Counted from the first letter of the stretch, positions 27,636 to 37,167 are shown. The stretch is DNA of 61,822 bases from Enorma burkinafasonensis (GCF_902150035.1 NZ_LR597511.1:1-61822); one strand, 5' to 3'. Notes: generated by a model from the letters alone, not told the origin. Made by a program: numbers and translations.

Positions 27636-29051
27636 ATGGACGCATTCGTCAACGGCTTTTTCGCTGCGTTCCAAGCGATCATCGATGCCGGCGCCTACGT
27701 TATGCTGCCGATCATCATCACCGTGCTCGGCCTGATCTTCGGCCTTAAGTTCAGCAAGGCGTTCAAGGCGGGCATCACCATCGACATCGGCTTCGCCGGC
27801 ATCAACCTGGTCACCCAGCTCATGAAGGACCAGCTCGGCCCCGCCGCGCAGGCCATGGTCGAGAACTTCGGCGTGCAGCTCGACGTCCTCGACGTGGGCT
27901 GGAGCGCGCTTGCCTCCGTCGCCTGGGCGTCGCCGATCGTCCCGCTCATCGTGCTCGAGGTCATCGCCATCAACATCATCATGCTCGCGGTGCGCATGAC
28001 CAACACGCTCGACGTCGACATCTGGAACTACCACTCGATGCTCACCTGCGGCGGCCTCGTGTTCTTCGTGACCGGCAACATCGTGTGGGCGCTCGTGGCC
28101 TCCGGCCTCATGGCGGTCATCACCTTCAAGTTCGCCGACTGGTCGCAGCCGCTCGTGTCCAAGTTCTTCGGTATCCCCAACGTCTCGCTGCCGCACGTCC
28201 CCGCCGCGAGCTCGCTGATCATCGCCGCGCCGATGAACTGGCTGCTCGACCGCATCCCGGGCGTCAAGGACATCGACCTCAACCTCTCCGGCGTCAAGAA
28301 GTACCTCGGCTTCTTCGGCGAGCCTTGGATGCTCGGCCTGATCCTGGGCTGCATCATCGGCGCCCTCGCCAAGTACGACATCGCCGGCATCTTCACCCTC
28401 GGCGTCTACATGTCCGCCGTCATGGTGCTCCTGCCCCGCATGACCGTTCTCTTCGTCGAGGGCCTCATGCCGGTCTCCAGCGCCGCCAGCAAGTTCTGCA
28501 AGAAGCGCTTCAAGGGTCGTGAGTTCAGCATCGGCCTCGACGCCGCTGTGGTCGTGGGTAACGACTCCGTCATCACCCTCGCCCTGCTCATGGTGCCGAT
28601 CACCCTGCTGCTCGCCGTAATCCTGCCCGGCAACCACATGCTGCCGTTCGCCGACCTCGCGGTCATCACCTTCCGCGTCTGCCTGGTCGTTGCCCTCTGC
28701 CGCGGCAACATGTTCCGCTCGCTGATCATCGCCTGCGTCGTCATGACCGCGATCCTGTACGCCGGCACCGCTGCCGCCCCCTACATGACCGCCTTCGCCT
28801 CCAGCGCCGGCCTTGACTTCGACAGCCTGATCGCCTCCACCTGCGGCCCGTCGCTCACCATGAGCGCCATGCTCTTCTGGAGCTGCATCACCAACCCGGT
28901 CGTCTTCATCCCTGCCATCGTGGTCGTCTTCGCCGCCGTGTACTTCTTCATCGAGAAGAAGGTCGGCATGAACCGCATCCAGGCCTACGCCGAGGGCAAG
29001 ACCCTCGAGGAGTACGAGGCCGAGCAGGCCGAGGCCGCTACCGAAGAGTAG
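27636..29051 (+). CDS. PTS EIIC component, galactitol (GatC) family
   Basis: A 471-residue integral membrane permease with about 11-12 hydrophobic segments and the GatC-family profile. Members transport galactitol, arabitol and related polyols or acids, so the family does not fix the substrate. The last 25 residues are an acidic cytoplasmic tail. It has gaggagg upstream. A strong intrinsic terminator follows 60 bases after the stop. Confidence 0.9.
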   Translation: MDAFVNGFFAAFQAIIDAGAYVMLPIIITVLGLIFGLKFSKAFKAGITIDIGFAGINLVTQLMKDQLGPAAQAMVENFGVQLDVLDVGWSALASVAWASPIVPLIVLEVIAINIIMLAVRMTNTLDVDIWNYHSMLTCGGLVFFVTGNIVWALVASGLMAVITFKFADWSQPLVSKFFGIPNVSLPHVPAASSLIIAAPMNWLLDRIPGVKDIDLNLSGVKKYLGFFGEPWMLGLILGCIIGALAKYDIAGIFTLGVYMSAVMVLLPRMTVLFVEGLMPVSSAASKFCKKRFKGREFSIGLDAAVVVGNDSVITLALLMVPITLLLAVILPGNHMLPFADLAVITFRVCLVVALCRGNMFRSLIIACVVMTAILYAGTAAAPYMTAFASSAGLDFDSLIASTCGPSLTMSAMLFWSCITNPVVFIPAIVVVFAAVYFFIEKKVGMNRIQAYAEGKTLEEYEAEQAEAATEE

Positions 29052-29109
29052 TCCCTCCTTCGAACGCATGGCCTAGCGGCACACTCTCCCCAGTCAGCCC
29101 GCCATGCAT

Positions 29110-29150
29110 CGGGCGGGCATCTGGATCCCAGGATGCCCGCCCGTTTTTTA
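29110..29150 (+). terminator. Intrinsic terminator between PTS EIIC and the dehydrogenase genes
   Basis: A perfect 12-bp stem, cgggcgggcatc with gatgcccgcccg, encloses a 10-base loop and is followed by six T residues. It is the best rho-independent terminator in the window. It lies inside an otherwise unidirectional gene series, 26 bases before the next start codon, and should reduce read-through to the downstream catabolic genes. Confidence 0.85.
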
Positions 29151-29175
29151 TCCGCAGACTGCAAGAAAGGTTCCC

Positions 29176-30171
29176 ATGGACCAGCAAGCAAAGCACATCA
29201 GCATCGCCATCACCAACTCCTCGTCGTTCGGCTACGCGGTGCCCGAGCACATCGAGCGCCTCGAGAAGCTCGGCCCGGTGAAGCGCGTCGACGTCCCCGG
29301 CGACTGCCACGGGGCGGAGCTCGCGGAGGCCGTCGGCGACGCGAACATCATCATCTCCTCGGGCACCCCGCAGTTCGACAAGGAGTTCTTCGAGTGCAAG
29401 CCGGACATGCTCCTCGTCGCCCGTGACGGCCTGGGCTTCAACAACGTCGACGTCGACGCCGCCCGCGCCTGCGGCTGCTACGTGACCAAGGTTCAGAAGG
29501 TCGTCGAGCGCGAGGCCGTCGCCGAGTGCGCGGTCGGCGAGATGCTCGACCTGATCCGCCAGTTCAGCGCCGCCTCCCGCGCCGCCAACGAGAACCGCTG
29601 GCTTGACCGCGGGCAGTTCGTGGGCATGGAGCTGCGCGGCCGTACCGTCGGCATCATCGGCTGCGGCAACATCGGCTCGCGCGTCGCCGAGATCCTCCAC
29701 CATGGCTTCGGCATGCGCGTGCTCGCCAACGACCCGGTGCATGACGACGAGTGGGCCCAGAAGAACGACGTGACCTACGTCGACCTCGACACCCTGCTCG
29801 CCGAGTCCGACGTGGTCACCTTCCACGCGACCCTGAACCCGACGTCGTTCCACCTCGCCGATGAGGACTTCTACAAGAAGATCAAGCGCGGCGCCTACGT
29901 GATCAACACCGCCCGCGGCGACATGCTCGACCAGGCCGCGACGGTCGCCGCCCTTGAGGACGGCACGATCTCCGGCCTCGCCATCGACGCCATGAGCGTC
30001 GAGCCGCCCGCGCCGGACGACCCGTTCCTCAACAACCCGCGCGTGCTCGTCACGCCGCACACCGGCGCCTACACCGTCGAGGCCCTCGGCGGCATGGGCG
30101 ACATCTGCGTGAAGAACGCCGAGCTCGTCGCCCGCGGCGAGAAGCCGGTGAACATCGTCTGGGAGCAGTAG
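29176..30171 (+). CDS. D-isomer-specific 2-hydroxyacid dehydrogenase
   Basis: A 331-residue NAD(P)-dependent enzyme. The dinucleotide fold GIIGCGNIGSRVAE lies near the middle, with catalytic Arg in NTARGDM, Glu in SVEPPAPD and His in TPHTGAYT. It is only moderately similar to the paralogue at 24693. It starts at ATG 29176, 26 bases after the terminator, with gaaagg upstream. It probably interconverts a 2-keto and a 2-hydroxy sugar acid in this pathway. Confidence 0.87.
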   Translation: MDQQAKHISIAITNSSSFGYAVPEHIERLEKLGPVKRVDVPGDCHGAELAEAVGDANIIISSGTPQFDKEFFECKPDMLLVARDGLGFNNVDVDAARACGCYVTKVQKVVEREAVAECAVGEMLDLIRQFSAASRAANENRWLDRGQFVGMELRGRTVGIIGCGNIGSRVAEILHHGFGMRVLANDPVHDDEWAQKNDVTYVDLDTLLAESDVVTFHATLNPTSFHLADEDFYKKIKRGAYVINTARGDMLDQAATVAALEDGTISGLAIDAMSVEPPAPDDPFLNNPRVLVTPHTGAYTVEALGGMGDICVKNAELVARGEKPVNIVWEQ

Positions 30172-30230
30172 GGGCTTTTTGTGGCAGAAGGCCGCGACGC
30201 GGCCGTACCGACCTTTGGAGGTAATCCGAC

Positions 30231-31325
30231 ATGGCAGATCTATCAGCACGGGATTCCGCGATCAAGTTCGGCGCGGGCAGGTACCGCCAGGAGCGCAACC
30301 TCCTGCCCGAGCTCGGCGAGGAGATCGCCCGCTTCGGCAAGCGCGTCCTCATCATCGCCGGCACCCGCTCGTGGGCCGCGGTCGAGCCCAAGCTCGCGCC
30401 CAGCATGAAGGAGGCGGGCATCGACTGGGATCTCGTGATCTGGAAGGGAGCCTGCTCCGCCCAGGCGGCGGGTGAGCTCGCCGAGCGCGCGAACGAGTTC
30501 AACGCCGACGAGGTCATCGGCATCGGCGGCGGCAAGAACATGGACCTCGCCAAGGCGACCGGCGAGCTCGCCGGCATGGGCGTCATCAACATCCCGACGT
30601 CCATCTCGCAGTGCGCCCCGTTCGCCTGCACGAGCGTCATGTACACCCCGGAGGGCGCGAAAGACGTCACCTGGCGCTACGCCCACGAGATCGACGCCTG
30701 CTACCTGGATCTCGACATCGTGGCCAAGTGCCCCGTGCGCTATGCCGCCGCGGGCATCCTGGACGCCATGGCCAAGAAGATCGAGATCCTGAACGGCCGT
30801 CCCTCGCTCGATGTCACCGACACCGACATCGACCTGTTCACCGCCTACAAGTTCGCCGAGTACACCGCCGACGTCCTCGACCGGCGCGCGCAGGAGGCCA
30901 TCGAGGCCATCCGCGCCGGCGAGGCCAACAAGGCGCTCGCCGACGTCGCGTTCATCAACGTGCCGGTGACCGGCATCATCTCCAACACCACGCGCGGCTA
31001 CAACCAGACGCAGCTCGCGCACGTGTTCTACGACTGCACGCGCACGCTGTTCACGCGCGAGGTGGCAGACGTCGTCCACGGCGAGATCGTCGCCGTGGGC
31101 CTGTTCCTGCAGCTGCACTTCAACGGCCTCGAGCACCAGGAGGACGAGCTGAGGAAGCTCCTCGCCGACTGGGAGATGCCGCGCAACCTCTCTGACCTGG
31201 GCATCGAGCCCACCGAGGAGAACCTCGACGCCATCGAGGAGTACATCGTGAACTCGCGTCACTACAACAGCACGGACCCCGCCGACCGCGCACGGCTCCA
31301 TGAGTCGATCCGCCAGATGATCTAG
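30231..31325 (+). CDS. Iron-containing/glycerol dehydrogenase-family oxidoreductase
   Basis: A 364-residue NAD-dependent polyol dehydrogenase of the GldA/dehydroquinate-synthase-like superfamily. NAD-binding GGGK is at 99-102 and metal ligands appear as Asp178, His264 and His283, the expected D-H-H set. It ends with an ordinary C-terminal helical domain. The gene starts after a tttggagg Shine-Dalgarno. A polyol or sugar-acid alcohol oxidation fits the operon; the actual substrate is unknown. Confidence 0.88.
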   Translation: MADLSARDSAIKFGAGRYRQERNLLPELGEEIARFGKRVLIIAGTRSWAAVEPKLAPSMKEAGIDWDLVIWKGACSAQAAGELAERANEFNADEVIGIGGGKNMDLAKATGELAGMGVINIPTSISQCAPFACTSVMYTPEGAKDVTWRYAHEIDACYLDLDIVAKCPVRYAAAGILDAMAKKIEILNGRPSLDVTDTDIDLFTAYKFAEYTADVLDRRAQEAIEAIRAGEANKALADVAFINVPVTGIISNTTRGYNQTQLAHVFYDCTRTLFTREVADVVHGEIVAVGLFLQLHFNGLEHQEDELRKLLADWEMPRNLSDLGIEPTEENLDAIEEYIVNSRHYNSTDPADRARLHESIRQMI

Positions 31326-31467
31326 CCACATGGCTGCAGGGTGGCCGCGCGTCGCCCTGCAGCCCGCTGCCGGAGGGGCACGCGCACGCGCGCCCCTCCG
31401 GCAGCGCCGCCATCCGCACGGGTCGGGTGGCGGCGGACTCTGGAACACCATTCGCACGGAGGTACAC

Positions 31468-33108
31468 ATGAAGCGAGCCATAGACAAGCTCGATCCGTTC
31501 CAGCGGGCGATATCGAAGGCGCACCTGGCGTCAGCGGGCATCTCGATCGATTCGCTGCTCGACAGCGACCGCCCGCTCATCGCGGTGGCGAACAGCTGGA
31601 ACGAACTCTGCCCCGGGCACGAGCCCTTGCGCCAGCTTGCCCAGGAGGTCAAGAAGGGCATCCTCGAGGCGGGCGGCGAGCCCGTCGAGTTCAACACGAT
31701 CGCGATGTGCGACGGCGTCGCGCAGGGGCACGCCGGCATGCGCTACTGCCTCCCCCACCGCGAGATCGTGACCGATTCATGCGAGGCCATGATCGTGGGC
31801 GAGGGCATCTTCGACGGCGCGGTGTTCCTCGGCAGCTGCGACAAGATCATCCCCGGCATGCTCAACGCCGCGGCGCGCATCGACCTCCCCGCGGCGATCG
31901 TCACCGCGGGTCCCTGCTATGACGAGATCAAGCCCTCGGAGTCCAAGGCGCTGCGCGCCCGCTTCCTCGCCGGTGAGGCGACCGAGCGCGAGGTCATCGA
32001 GGGGACCCTTCGCTACTACACCGGCCCGGGCGTGTGCCCGTTCCTCGGCACCGCGAACACCATGGCCTGCCTCTCCGAGGCGCTCGGCATGATGCTGCCC
32101 GGCGGGGCGCTGCTCCCCTCCTCCACGAGCCAGCGCCGCTTCTGCGCGCGCCGCACCGGCGCCGCCGTCGTCGATATGGTCCGGCGGGGCATCAGGCCCT
32201 CGGACATCATGACCGAGCAGGCCATCCACAACGCGGTCGTGCTCCTTTCCTGCATGGGCGGCTCACTCAATGCGATGCTGCATCTCCCCGCCCTCGCACG
32301 GGAGCTGGGCCTCGAGCTCACCTGGGACGACATCGCCCAGGTGAGCTCATCGGTGCCCGTGATCACCAACATCGTGCCCAACGGCGACATGAGCTGCATC
32401 AACCTGTACAAGGCGGGCGGCGTCCCGGCGCTGCTCAAGACCGTCGAGGGGCTCCTCGACGGGGGCTGCATGACCGTCACGGGGAAGACGCTCGCCGAAA
32501 ACCTCGACCGCGACATCGCGATCGACCGCACGGTGATCCGCACCATGGACGACGACGCCTCGGTCGCAAGCGGCATCCAGGTGCTCTACGGCAACCTCGC
32601 GCCCGAGGGCGCCCTCGTCAAGACGAGCGCCGTGCCCGAGGACCTGCATGTCTTCACCGGCACCGCACGGGTCTTCGACTCCGAGGACGCCTGCTACGAG
32701 GCGTTCGGCCAGGGCGCCATCGAGCCGGGGTGCGCCGTGGTGATCCGCTACGAGGGCCCGGTCGGCGGCCCCGGCATGAAGGAGCTCCACCGCGTGACCG
32801 AGATCATGCGTGGCATCCCCAACTCGGGCGTCATCACCGACGGCCGCTTCTCCGGCGCGTCGGGCGGGCTCTCCATCGGCTATCTCTGCCCCGAGGCGGC
32901 TGCGGGCGGCCCCATCGCCCTCGTCCAGGACGGCGACCGCATCCACGTCGATCTCACGCGCAACCTCATCGAGCTCGAGGTCCCCGCAGACGAGCTCGAG
33001 CGGCGCCGCGCGAACCTCGAGGCCTTTGGGCACACCGTGGACCGCGGCCTACTCCCACGCTACGCACGCATGGTCGGCAGCGCACGCACGGGCGCGGCCG
33101 TGCGGTAG
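31468..33108 (+). CDS. IlvD/Edd-family dehydratase (probable sugar-acid dehydratase)
   Basis: A 546-residue Fe-S dehydratase. Cluster cysteines appear as Cys48 (NELCPGHEP), the Cys of GSCDKIIPGM and the Cys of GPGVCPFLGTANTM; the C-terminal swivel has the DGRFSGASGG motif. These are shared by dihydroxy-acid dehydratase, 6-phosphogluconate dehydratase and aldonate dehydratases. The context (KDPG-type aldolase, PTS, no ilvBNC) favours an aldonate or phospho-aldonate substrate over branched-chain synthesis. ATG 31468 follows cacggaggt. The open frame extends further upstream but lacks a ribosome site. Confidence 0.88.
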   Translation: MKRAIDKLDPFQRAISKAHLASAGISIDSLLDSDRPLIAVANSWNELCPGHEPLRQLAQEVKKGILEAGGEPVEFNTIAMCDGVAQGHAGMRYCLPHREIVTDSCEAMIVGEGIFDGAVFLGSCDKIIPGMLNAAARIDLPAAIVTAGPCYDEIKPSESKALRARFLAGEATEREVIEGTLRYYTGPGVCPFLGTANTMACLSEALGMMLPGGALLPSSTSQRRFCARRTGAAVVDMVRRGIRPSDIMTEQAIHNAVVLLSCMGGSLNAMLHLPALARELGLELTWDDIAQVSSSVPVITNIVPNGDMSCINLYKAGGVPALLKTVEGLLDGGCMTVTGKTLAENLDRDIAIDRTVIRTMDDDASVASGIQVLYGNLAPEGALVKTSAVPEDLHVFTGTARVFDSEDACYEAFGQGAIEPGCAVVIRYEGPVGGPGMKELHRVTEIMRGIPNSGVITDGRFSGASGGLSIGYLCPEAAAGGPIALVQDGDRIHVDLTRNLIELEVPADELERRRANLEAFGHTVDRGLLPRYARMVGSARTGAAVR

Positions 33109-33117
33109 GGGGCGGCC

Positions 33118-33948
33118 ATGAGACTGATCTTCTCCGATATGGACGGGACGTTTCTCGCCGACGACAAGACCATCTCCGAGGACAACCTGCGCGCCCTCGA
33201 CCTCATCGCCCGGGCCGGCGACCGGTTCGTCCCCTGCACGGGGCGGCTGTTCGACGGCATCCCCGCGTGCGTGCTCGAGCGCCCGGACGTCGAGTACGCG
33301 ATCAGCGCGAACGGCGCTTGCGTGTCAAGTAAGACCGCGCAGGGCTGGCAGCTCGTCCATGCGCACGAGATGGCACCCGAGACCATGCTCGCGGTCGCGC
33401 ATGCCGTGGAGTCGATGGACCTGCTCGTCGAGTTCTTCACCGAGCACGCCATCTTCATCACGAGCGACCGCTTCGCCGCGTTCGACCGCTACTTCAAGGA
33501 CACGCCGTTCTACGAGTACGCGCAGCGCACCCGCCGGCCGTACCCCGGCACCGTCGAGGAGCTGGTGGCCGCCTGCGCGCCCATCTTCCGCATGAACCTG
33601 CGCACCTACACGCCCCAGGTGAGCCGCGAGGCCATCTGCGCCCTTGCGGGCATCGGGGGCCTGCACGTCACGTCCTCGATCCCGCGCGCGGTCGACATCA
33701 CCGTCGCCGGGGCGACCAAGGGGACGGCGGCGGCATGGCTCGCCGACCACCTGGGTGTCTCGCTCGCCGATGCCATCGCGTTCGGCGACGCCAACAACGA
33801 CAGCACGCTCCTCGCCGCCGTGGGCGACGGGGTGGCTGTGAGCAACGCCGATGACGACGCCGTCCGCGCGGCGCGCCATAGGACCTGTTCGAACAACGAG
33901 GCAGGAGTCGGGCGCTATATCGCCCGCCACTACGAGAAGGAGGACTGA
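33118..33948 (+). CDS. Cof-type HAD hydrolase
   Basis: A 276-residue HAD-IIB phosphatase. Motif I is FSDMDGTFL, the cap domain lies at about 85-190, the conserved Lys is in GATKGTA, and motif IV is AFGDANNDSTLL. Such enzymes dephosphorylate sugar phosphates or detoxify dead-end phosphates. It starts 9 bases after the dehydratase stop and ends 2 bases before the UxaA-N gene, so it is firmly in the operon. A role in removing an accumulated phosphorylated sugar acid is plausible. Confidence 0.85.
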   Translation: MRLIFSDMDGTFLADDKTISEDNLRALDLIARAGDRFVPCTGRLFDGIPACVLERPDVEYAISANGACVSSKTAQGWQLVHAHEMAPETMLAVAHAVESMDLLVEFFTEHAIFITSDRFAAFDRYFKDTPFYEYAQRTRRPYPGTVEELVAACAPIFRMNLRTYTPQVSREAICALAGIGGLHVTSSIPRAVDITVAGATKGTAAAWLADHLGVSLADAIAFGDANNDSTLLAAVGDGVAVSNADDDAVRAARHRTCSNNEAGVGRYIARHYEKED

Positions 33949-33950
33949 AC

Positions 33951-34247
33951 ATGAGCAAACGAGGCCTGCGCATGGCCGAGGCCGACGACGTCGTGACCCT
34001 GCTCGGCGAGACCTGCGCCGGCGACACCGTCGACGTCATGGACAAGAAGACCGGTGCGTGCGTCGCGCACGTGGTCGCCAAAGACGACGCCCCGGTCTAC
34101 CACAAGCTCGCCCTGCACGACATCGCCCGCGGCGACGAGGTGCGCAAGTACGGCGAGATCATCGGCGTCGCGACCGCCGACATCCCGCAGGGCGCCTACG
34201 TCCATGTCCACAACATCGAAAGCGCGAAAACGAGGAACCATGACTGA
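33951..34247 (+). CDS. UxaA-type dehydratase small subunit (SAF domain)
   Basis: A 98-residue SAF-domain protein corresponding to the N-terminal part of altronate and galactarate dehydratases (UxaA/GarD family). The ending IPQGAYVHVHNIE is characteristic. The large part is encoded by the next gene, whose start codon overlaps the last codons of this one (34240-34247), so the two subunits are translationally coupled. Split forms of this enzyme are common in anaerobes. Confidence 0.88.
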   Translation: MSKRGLRMAEADDVVTLLGETCAGDTVDVMDKKTGACVAHVVAKDDAPVYHKLALHDIARGDEVRKYGEIIGVATADIPQGAYVHVHNIESAKTRNHD

Positions 34248-35418
34248 ATTTCTTGGATACCCACGCCCGGACGGCACGTACGGCGTGCGCAACTATGTAC
34301 TCGTGCTCTCCACGGTCGGGTGCGCCAACGGCACGGTGCGGCAGATCGCCGCGCAGGTGCCGGGCGCGGTCGGCGTCGAGAACGTCAAGGGCTGCGGGCA
34401 GATCGGCAAGGGCATCGAGATCATGAAGCGCTGCCTTGAGAACCTGCCCCGAAACCCCAACGTCTACGGCACGCTCATCGTGGGCCTCGGCTGCGAGAGC
34501 ACCAAGCCCTACGAGCTGGCTGACAAGGTCCGCTCCGTGAGCCCCAAGCCGCTCGAGGTCCTCACCATCCAGGACGAGGGCGGCACCGACGCCTGCGTGG
34601 AGAAGGGCGTCGAGATCGCGCGCCGCATGGTAGAGGAGGCTCAGAAGGTCGAGCGCGTCGCCGTGCCGATCTCCGAGCTCATGCTCGCCACGAACTGCGG
34701 CGGCTCCGACGCCACCTCGGGCCTTGCGGCCAACCCGTCGCTCGGCTCGTGCAGCGACCGCATCGCGCGCGAGGGCGGCACCGTGCTTCTGGGCGAGACG
34801 ACCGAGCTCATCGGCACCGAGCACATCCTCGCCGCGCGCGCCAAGGACGAGAAGGTCGCGCACGACGTCCTCATGATCATCAACGACCTCGAGCAGCAGT
34901 TCATCGATAACGACATCGATGTGCGCGGCGCGAACCCCACGCCCGGCAACATGAAGGGCGGCCTGTCCACGCTCGAGGAGAAGGCGCTCGGCAGCATGCA
35001 GAAGGGCGGTACCTCGGCGGTCAACGAGGTCATCCCCTATGGCTGCGTGCCCACCGAGCACGGCCTCGTCATCATGGACACGCCCGGCTACGACATCGAG
35101 TCGGTCTCGGGCATGACCTGTGCGGGAGCCCAGGTGTGCATCTTCACGAGCGGCCGCGGCACGCCGGTGGGCAGCGCGCTCGTGCCGATGATCAAGCTCA
35201 CGGGCAACCACCAGACGTTCGAGAAGATGGAATCCAACATCGATATCGACACGTCGCCCGTCATCGACGGCACCTGCTCGGTCGACGAGATGGGCGACCG
35301 CATCTTCGACGAGCTTATCGAGGTTTGCAACGGCAAGCGGACCAAGGCCGAGGAGCACGGCTTCGAGGACTTCGCGATCTACCACAACCAAGAGATCTGG
35401 TGCTACTGCGAGCCGTAA
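34240..35418 (+). CDS. UxaA/GarD-family dehydratase large subunit
   Basis: A 392-residue partner of the preceding SAF subunit. The N-terminus YPRPDGTYGVRNYVLVLSTV and the cysteine-containing segments NVKGCGQIGKG, GLGCES and TNCGGSDATSG match altronate/galactarate dehydratases, which use a metal centre to dehydrate aldonates or aldarates to 2-keto-3-deoxy acids. The start ATG 34240 overlaps the previous gene by 8 bases. Two unrelated dehydratases in one operon suggest more than one substrate or two successive steps. Confidence 0.88.
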   Translation: MTEFLGYPRPDGTYGVRNYVLVLSTVGCANGTVRQIAAQVPGAVGVENVKGCGQIGKGIEIMKRCLENLPRNPNVYGTLIVGLGCESTKPYELADKVRSVSPKPLEVLTIQDEGGTDACVEKGVEIARRMVEEAQKVERVAVPISELMLATNCGGSDATSGLAANPSLGSCSDRIAREGGTVLLGETTELIGTEHILAARAKDEKVAHDVLMIINDLEQQFIDNDIDVRGANPTPGNMKGGLSTLEEKALGSMQKGGTSAVNEVIPYGCVPTEHGLVIMDTPGYDIESVSGMTCAGAQVCIFTSGRGTPVGSALVPMIKLTGNHQTFEKMESNIDIDTSPVIDGTCSVDEMGDRIFDELIEVCNGKRTKAEEHGFEDFAIYHNQEIWCYCEP

Positions 35419-35488
35419 ACGAGCGTTCCGGCGCATGGCCGACCCCGCGGTCGCCATGCGCCGCTTACTTTCCTTGGGGGGTACACAC

Positions 35489-36151
35489 ATGCTCGAGTCC
35501 GTTAAGATCAAACCCTCGCTCACCTCTGCCGACCCGCTTGAGCTCGGGTCGGCGATCGCGCGCATCTCGCGCGCCGACGGCATCCACCTCAACATCACCG
35601 ACGGGCACTTCTGCCCCAACCTCACGTTCGGTCCCGACCTCATCCGCGCCATCAAGCGGCGCTCGCCCCTTCCCGTCGAGGTCCACGTGATGGCGACCAA
35701 TCCCGAGTCCGTGGTGCAATGGGTCCTCGACGCCGGAGCCGATACCGTCGTCTTCCCCATCGAGTCGTGCATGAGCCCGCTCAGGCTCGCGAGCTATATC
35801 AAGCGCGCGGGGGCGCGGGCGGGCATCGCGCTGTCGCCCGGCACCTCGCCGTCGGCGATCGAGTACTGCATCAGCCAGTTCGACATGGTGCTCATCATGG
35901 GGGTCGAGCCGGGCTTCGGCGGGCAGATCCTCATGGACACCACCTACGGCAAGGTGTCGCACATCTACGAGATGGCGCGCAACGCCAACCCGCGCCTCGA
36001 CATCGCCGTCGACGGCGGCATAAACAAGGGCAACATCGCCCGCCTCGCCGCCTGCGGGGCCCGCTCGTTCTGCGCCGGCTCCTCGGTCTTCGGGGCCGAG
36101 AGCCCCAACGGGGCGATCGACCGCCTGCGCGCCCTCGCGATGGGGCGCTAG
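35489..36151 (+). CDS. Ribulose-phosphate 3-epimerase family protein
   Basis: A 220-residue TIM-barrel enzyme of the Rpe/AlsE/SgcE group. Metal- and phosphate-site motifs are visible: HLNITDGHFCPNLTFG, EVHVMATNP, GVEPGFGGQ and AVDGGINKGN. The changes from the D-ribulose enzyme (LNITDGH for LDIMDG, MGVEPGF for MSVNPGF) suggest a specialised ketose-phosphate epimerase such as an allulose-6-phosphate type. It is the last gene of the sugar-acid operon, with a ggggggt Shine-Dalgarno before ATG 35489. Confidence 0.85.
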   Translation: MLESVKIKPSLTSADPLELGSAIARISRADGIHLNITDGHFCPNLTFGPDLIRAIKRRSPLPVEVHVMATNPESVVQWVLDAGADTVVFPIESCMSPLRLASYIKRAGARAGIALSPGTSPSAIEYCISQFDMVLIMGVEPGFGGQILMDTTYGKVSHIYEMARNANPRLDIAVDGGINKGNIARLAACGARSFCAGSSVFGAESPNGAIDRLRALAMGR

Positions 36152-36172
36152 GCCGGCGGGCCCGACGGCGGG

Positions 36173-37021
36173 CTACAGCCGCGCGAGCAGCTCGTCGCGC
36201 TCGGTGCGGGAACGGGGGCACAAGGGCTCGAGCGCCGGGTCCTCGAGCAGGCGGCGCGCCTCCTCGGCCCCGCGGTGCAGAAGCTCGTACTCGGCGAGGC
36301 GCAGCTGCGCGGTAACGCGATTGAGGTGGCAGTCGGCGTTCACGAGGCGCTGGTACATGCGCTGGGCGTCCTTCTTCGTCCACTGCTCGTGCGGGCGGAG
36401 CATCTCCTTGCCGCTCTGGTAGACCGCCTCGAGCGGCCCCGCCCACTCGGAGCCGCGCGGGAGCTCCTGCCTAAGCTCCTTGAGCTCGGCGAGCACGCGG
36501 CGGGCGCCCTCCGCATCACCTATGGCGCAGCGGCACAGAAGCTCGACGTTCGCGGCGCGGACGCCCAGCTTGTCCCGCTTGCCGCGCACCTCGATGCCCT
36601 CCAGGCGCTTAAGCGCGGCCGCGGGGTCGTCGCAGAAGTAGTCGCAAAGCGCCAGGTCGTCCTGGGTGAGCATCTTCCCGCGCCTGCCGACCGCCTTGTC
36701 GCGCACGCGCTCCAGCACGAGGCGCAGCTTCTCGGGGTCGCAGTCATGCATGAGGATGTCCAGCAGCCCCTCGTAGCGGCGTGCGGCCCACCGGCGGAAG
36801 AGCACCACCACGACCCCGATGCCGAAGATGCCGATGGCGTAGCAGAGCCAGTTGGAGTACGACACGGCGCTGACGGAGGCCACGGCGATCGCGACCACCA
36901 GGGCGAGGGCGGCGACCTGCGCGAGACGATAGCCCGTCGCGTACGAGCGATAGGCCTCTTCGGCGGTCATGTCGAAAAACCGCGTCTTCCTGTCGGTGCC
37001 GCGGAGCTGGTACTTGGCCAT
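36173..37021 (-). CDS. Uncharacterised membrane protein with a cytoplasmic helical domain
   Basis: A 282-residue protein with two adjacent transmembrane segments at about 33-52 and 56-75. A long alpha-helical, TPR-like cytoplasmic region follows (about 80-282), rich in Arg, Glu and Leu, with repeated LxxLL-type helices. No enzymatic motif is visible. It is convergent with the epimerase gene and divergent from the M20 peptidase. It resembles the small membrane-anchored helical-repeat proteins often scattered in these genomes. The function is unknown. Confidence 0.8.
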   Translation of the reverse strand: MAKYQLRGTDRKTRFFDMTAEEAYRSYATGYRLAQVAALALVVAIAVASVSAVSYSNWLCYAIGIFGIGVVVVLFRRWAARRYEGLLDILMHDCDPEKLRLVLERVRDKAVGRRGKMLTQDDLALCDYFCDDPAAALKRLEGIEVRGKRDKLGVRAANVELLCRCAIGDAEGARRVLAELKELRQELPRGSEWAGPLEAVYQSGKEMLRPHEQWTKKDAQRMYQRLVNADCHLNRVTAQLRLAEYELLHRGAEEARRLLEDPALEPLCPRSRTERDELLARL

Positions 37022-37167
37022 GGATTACCCCCGGATCTTAGCGCCGGCCGCCCGGCGCCCCCTGCGATACGGCACCATTCTACGATACCGGCGGCAGCCC
37101 CTCCCTGCCGGATGAAGCGTACAATGACGTTTAAGGCATTTCGCGAACGAGATCGGGAGCAGAGCGC

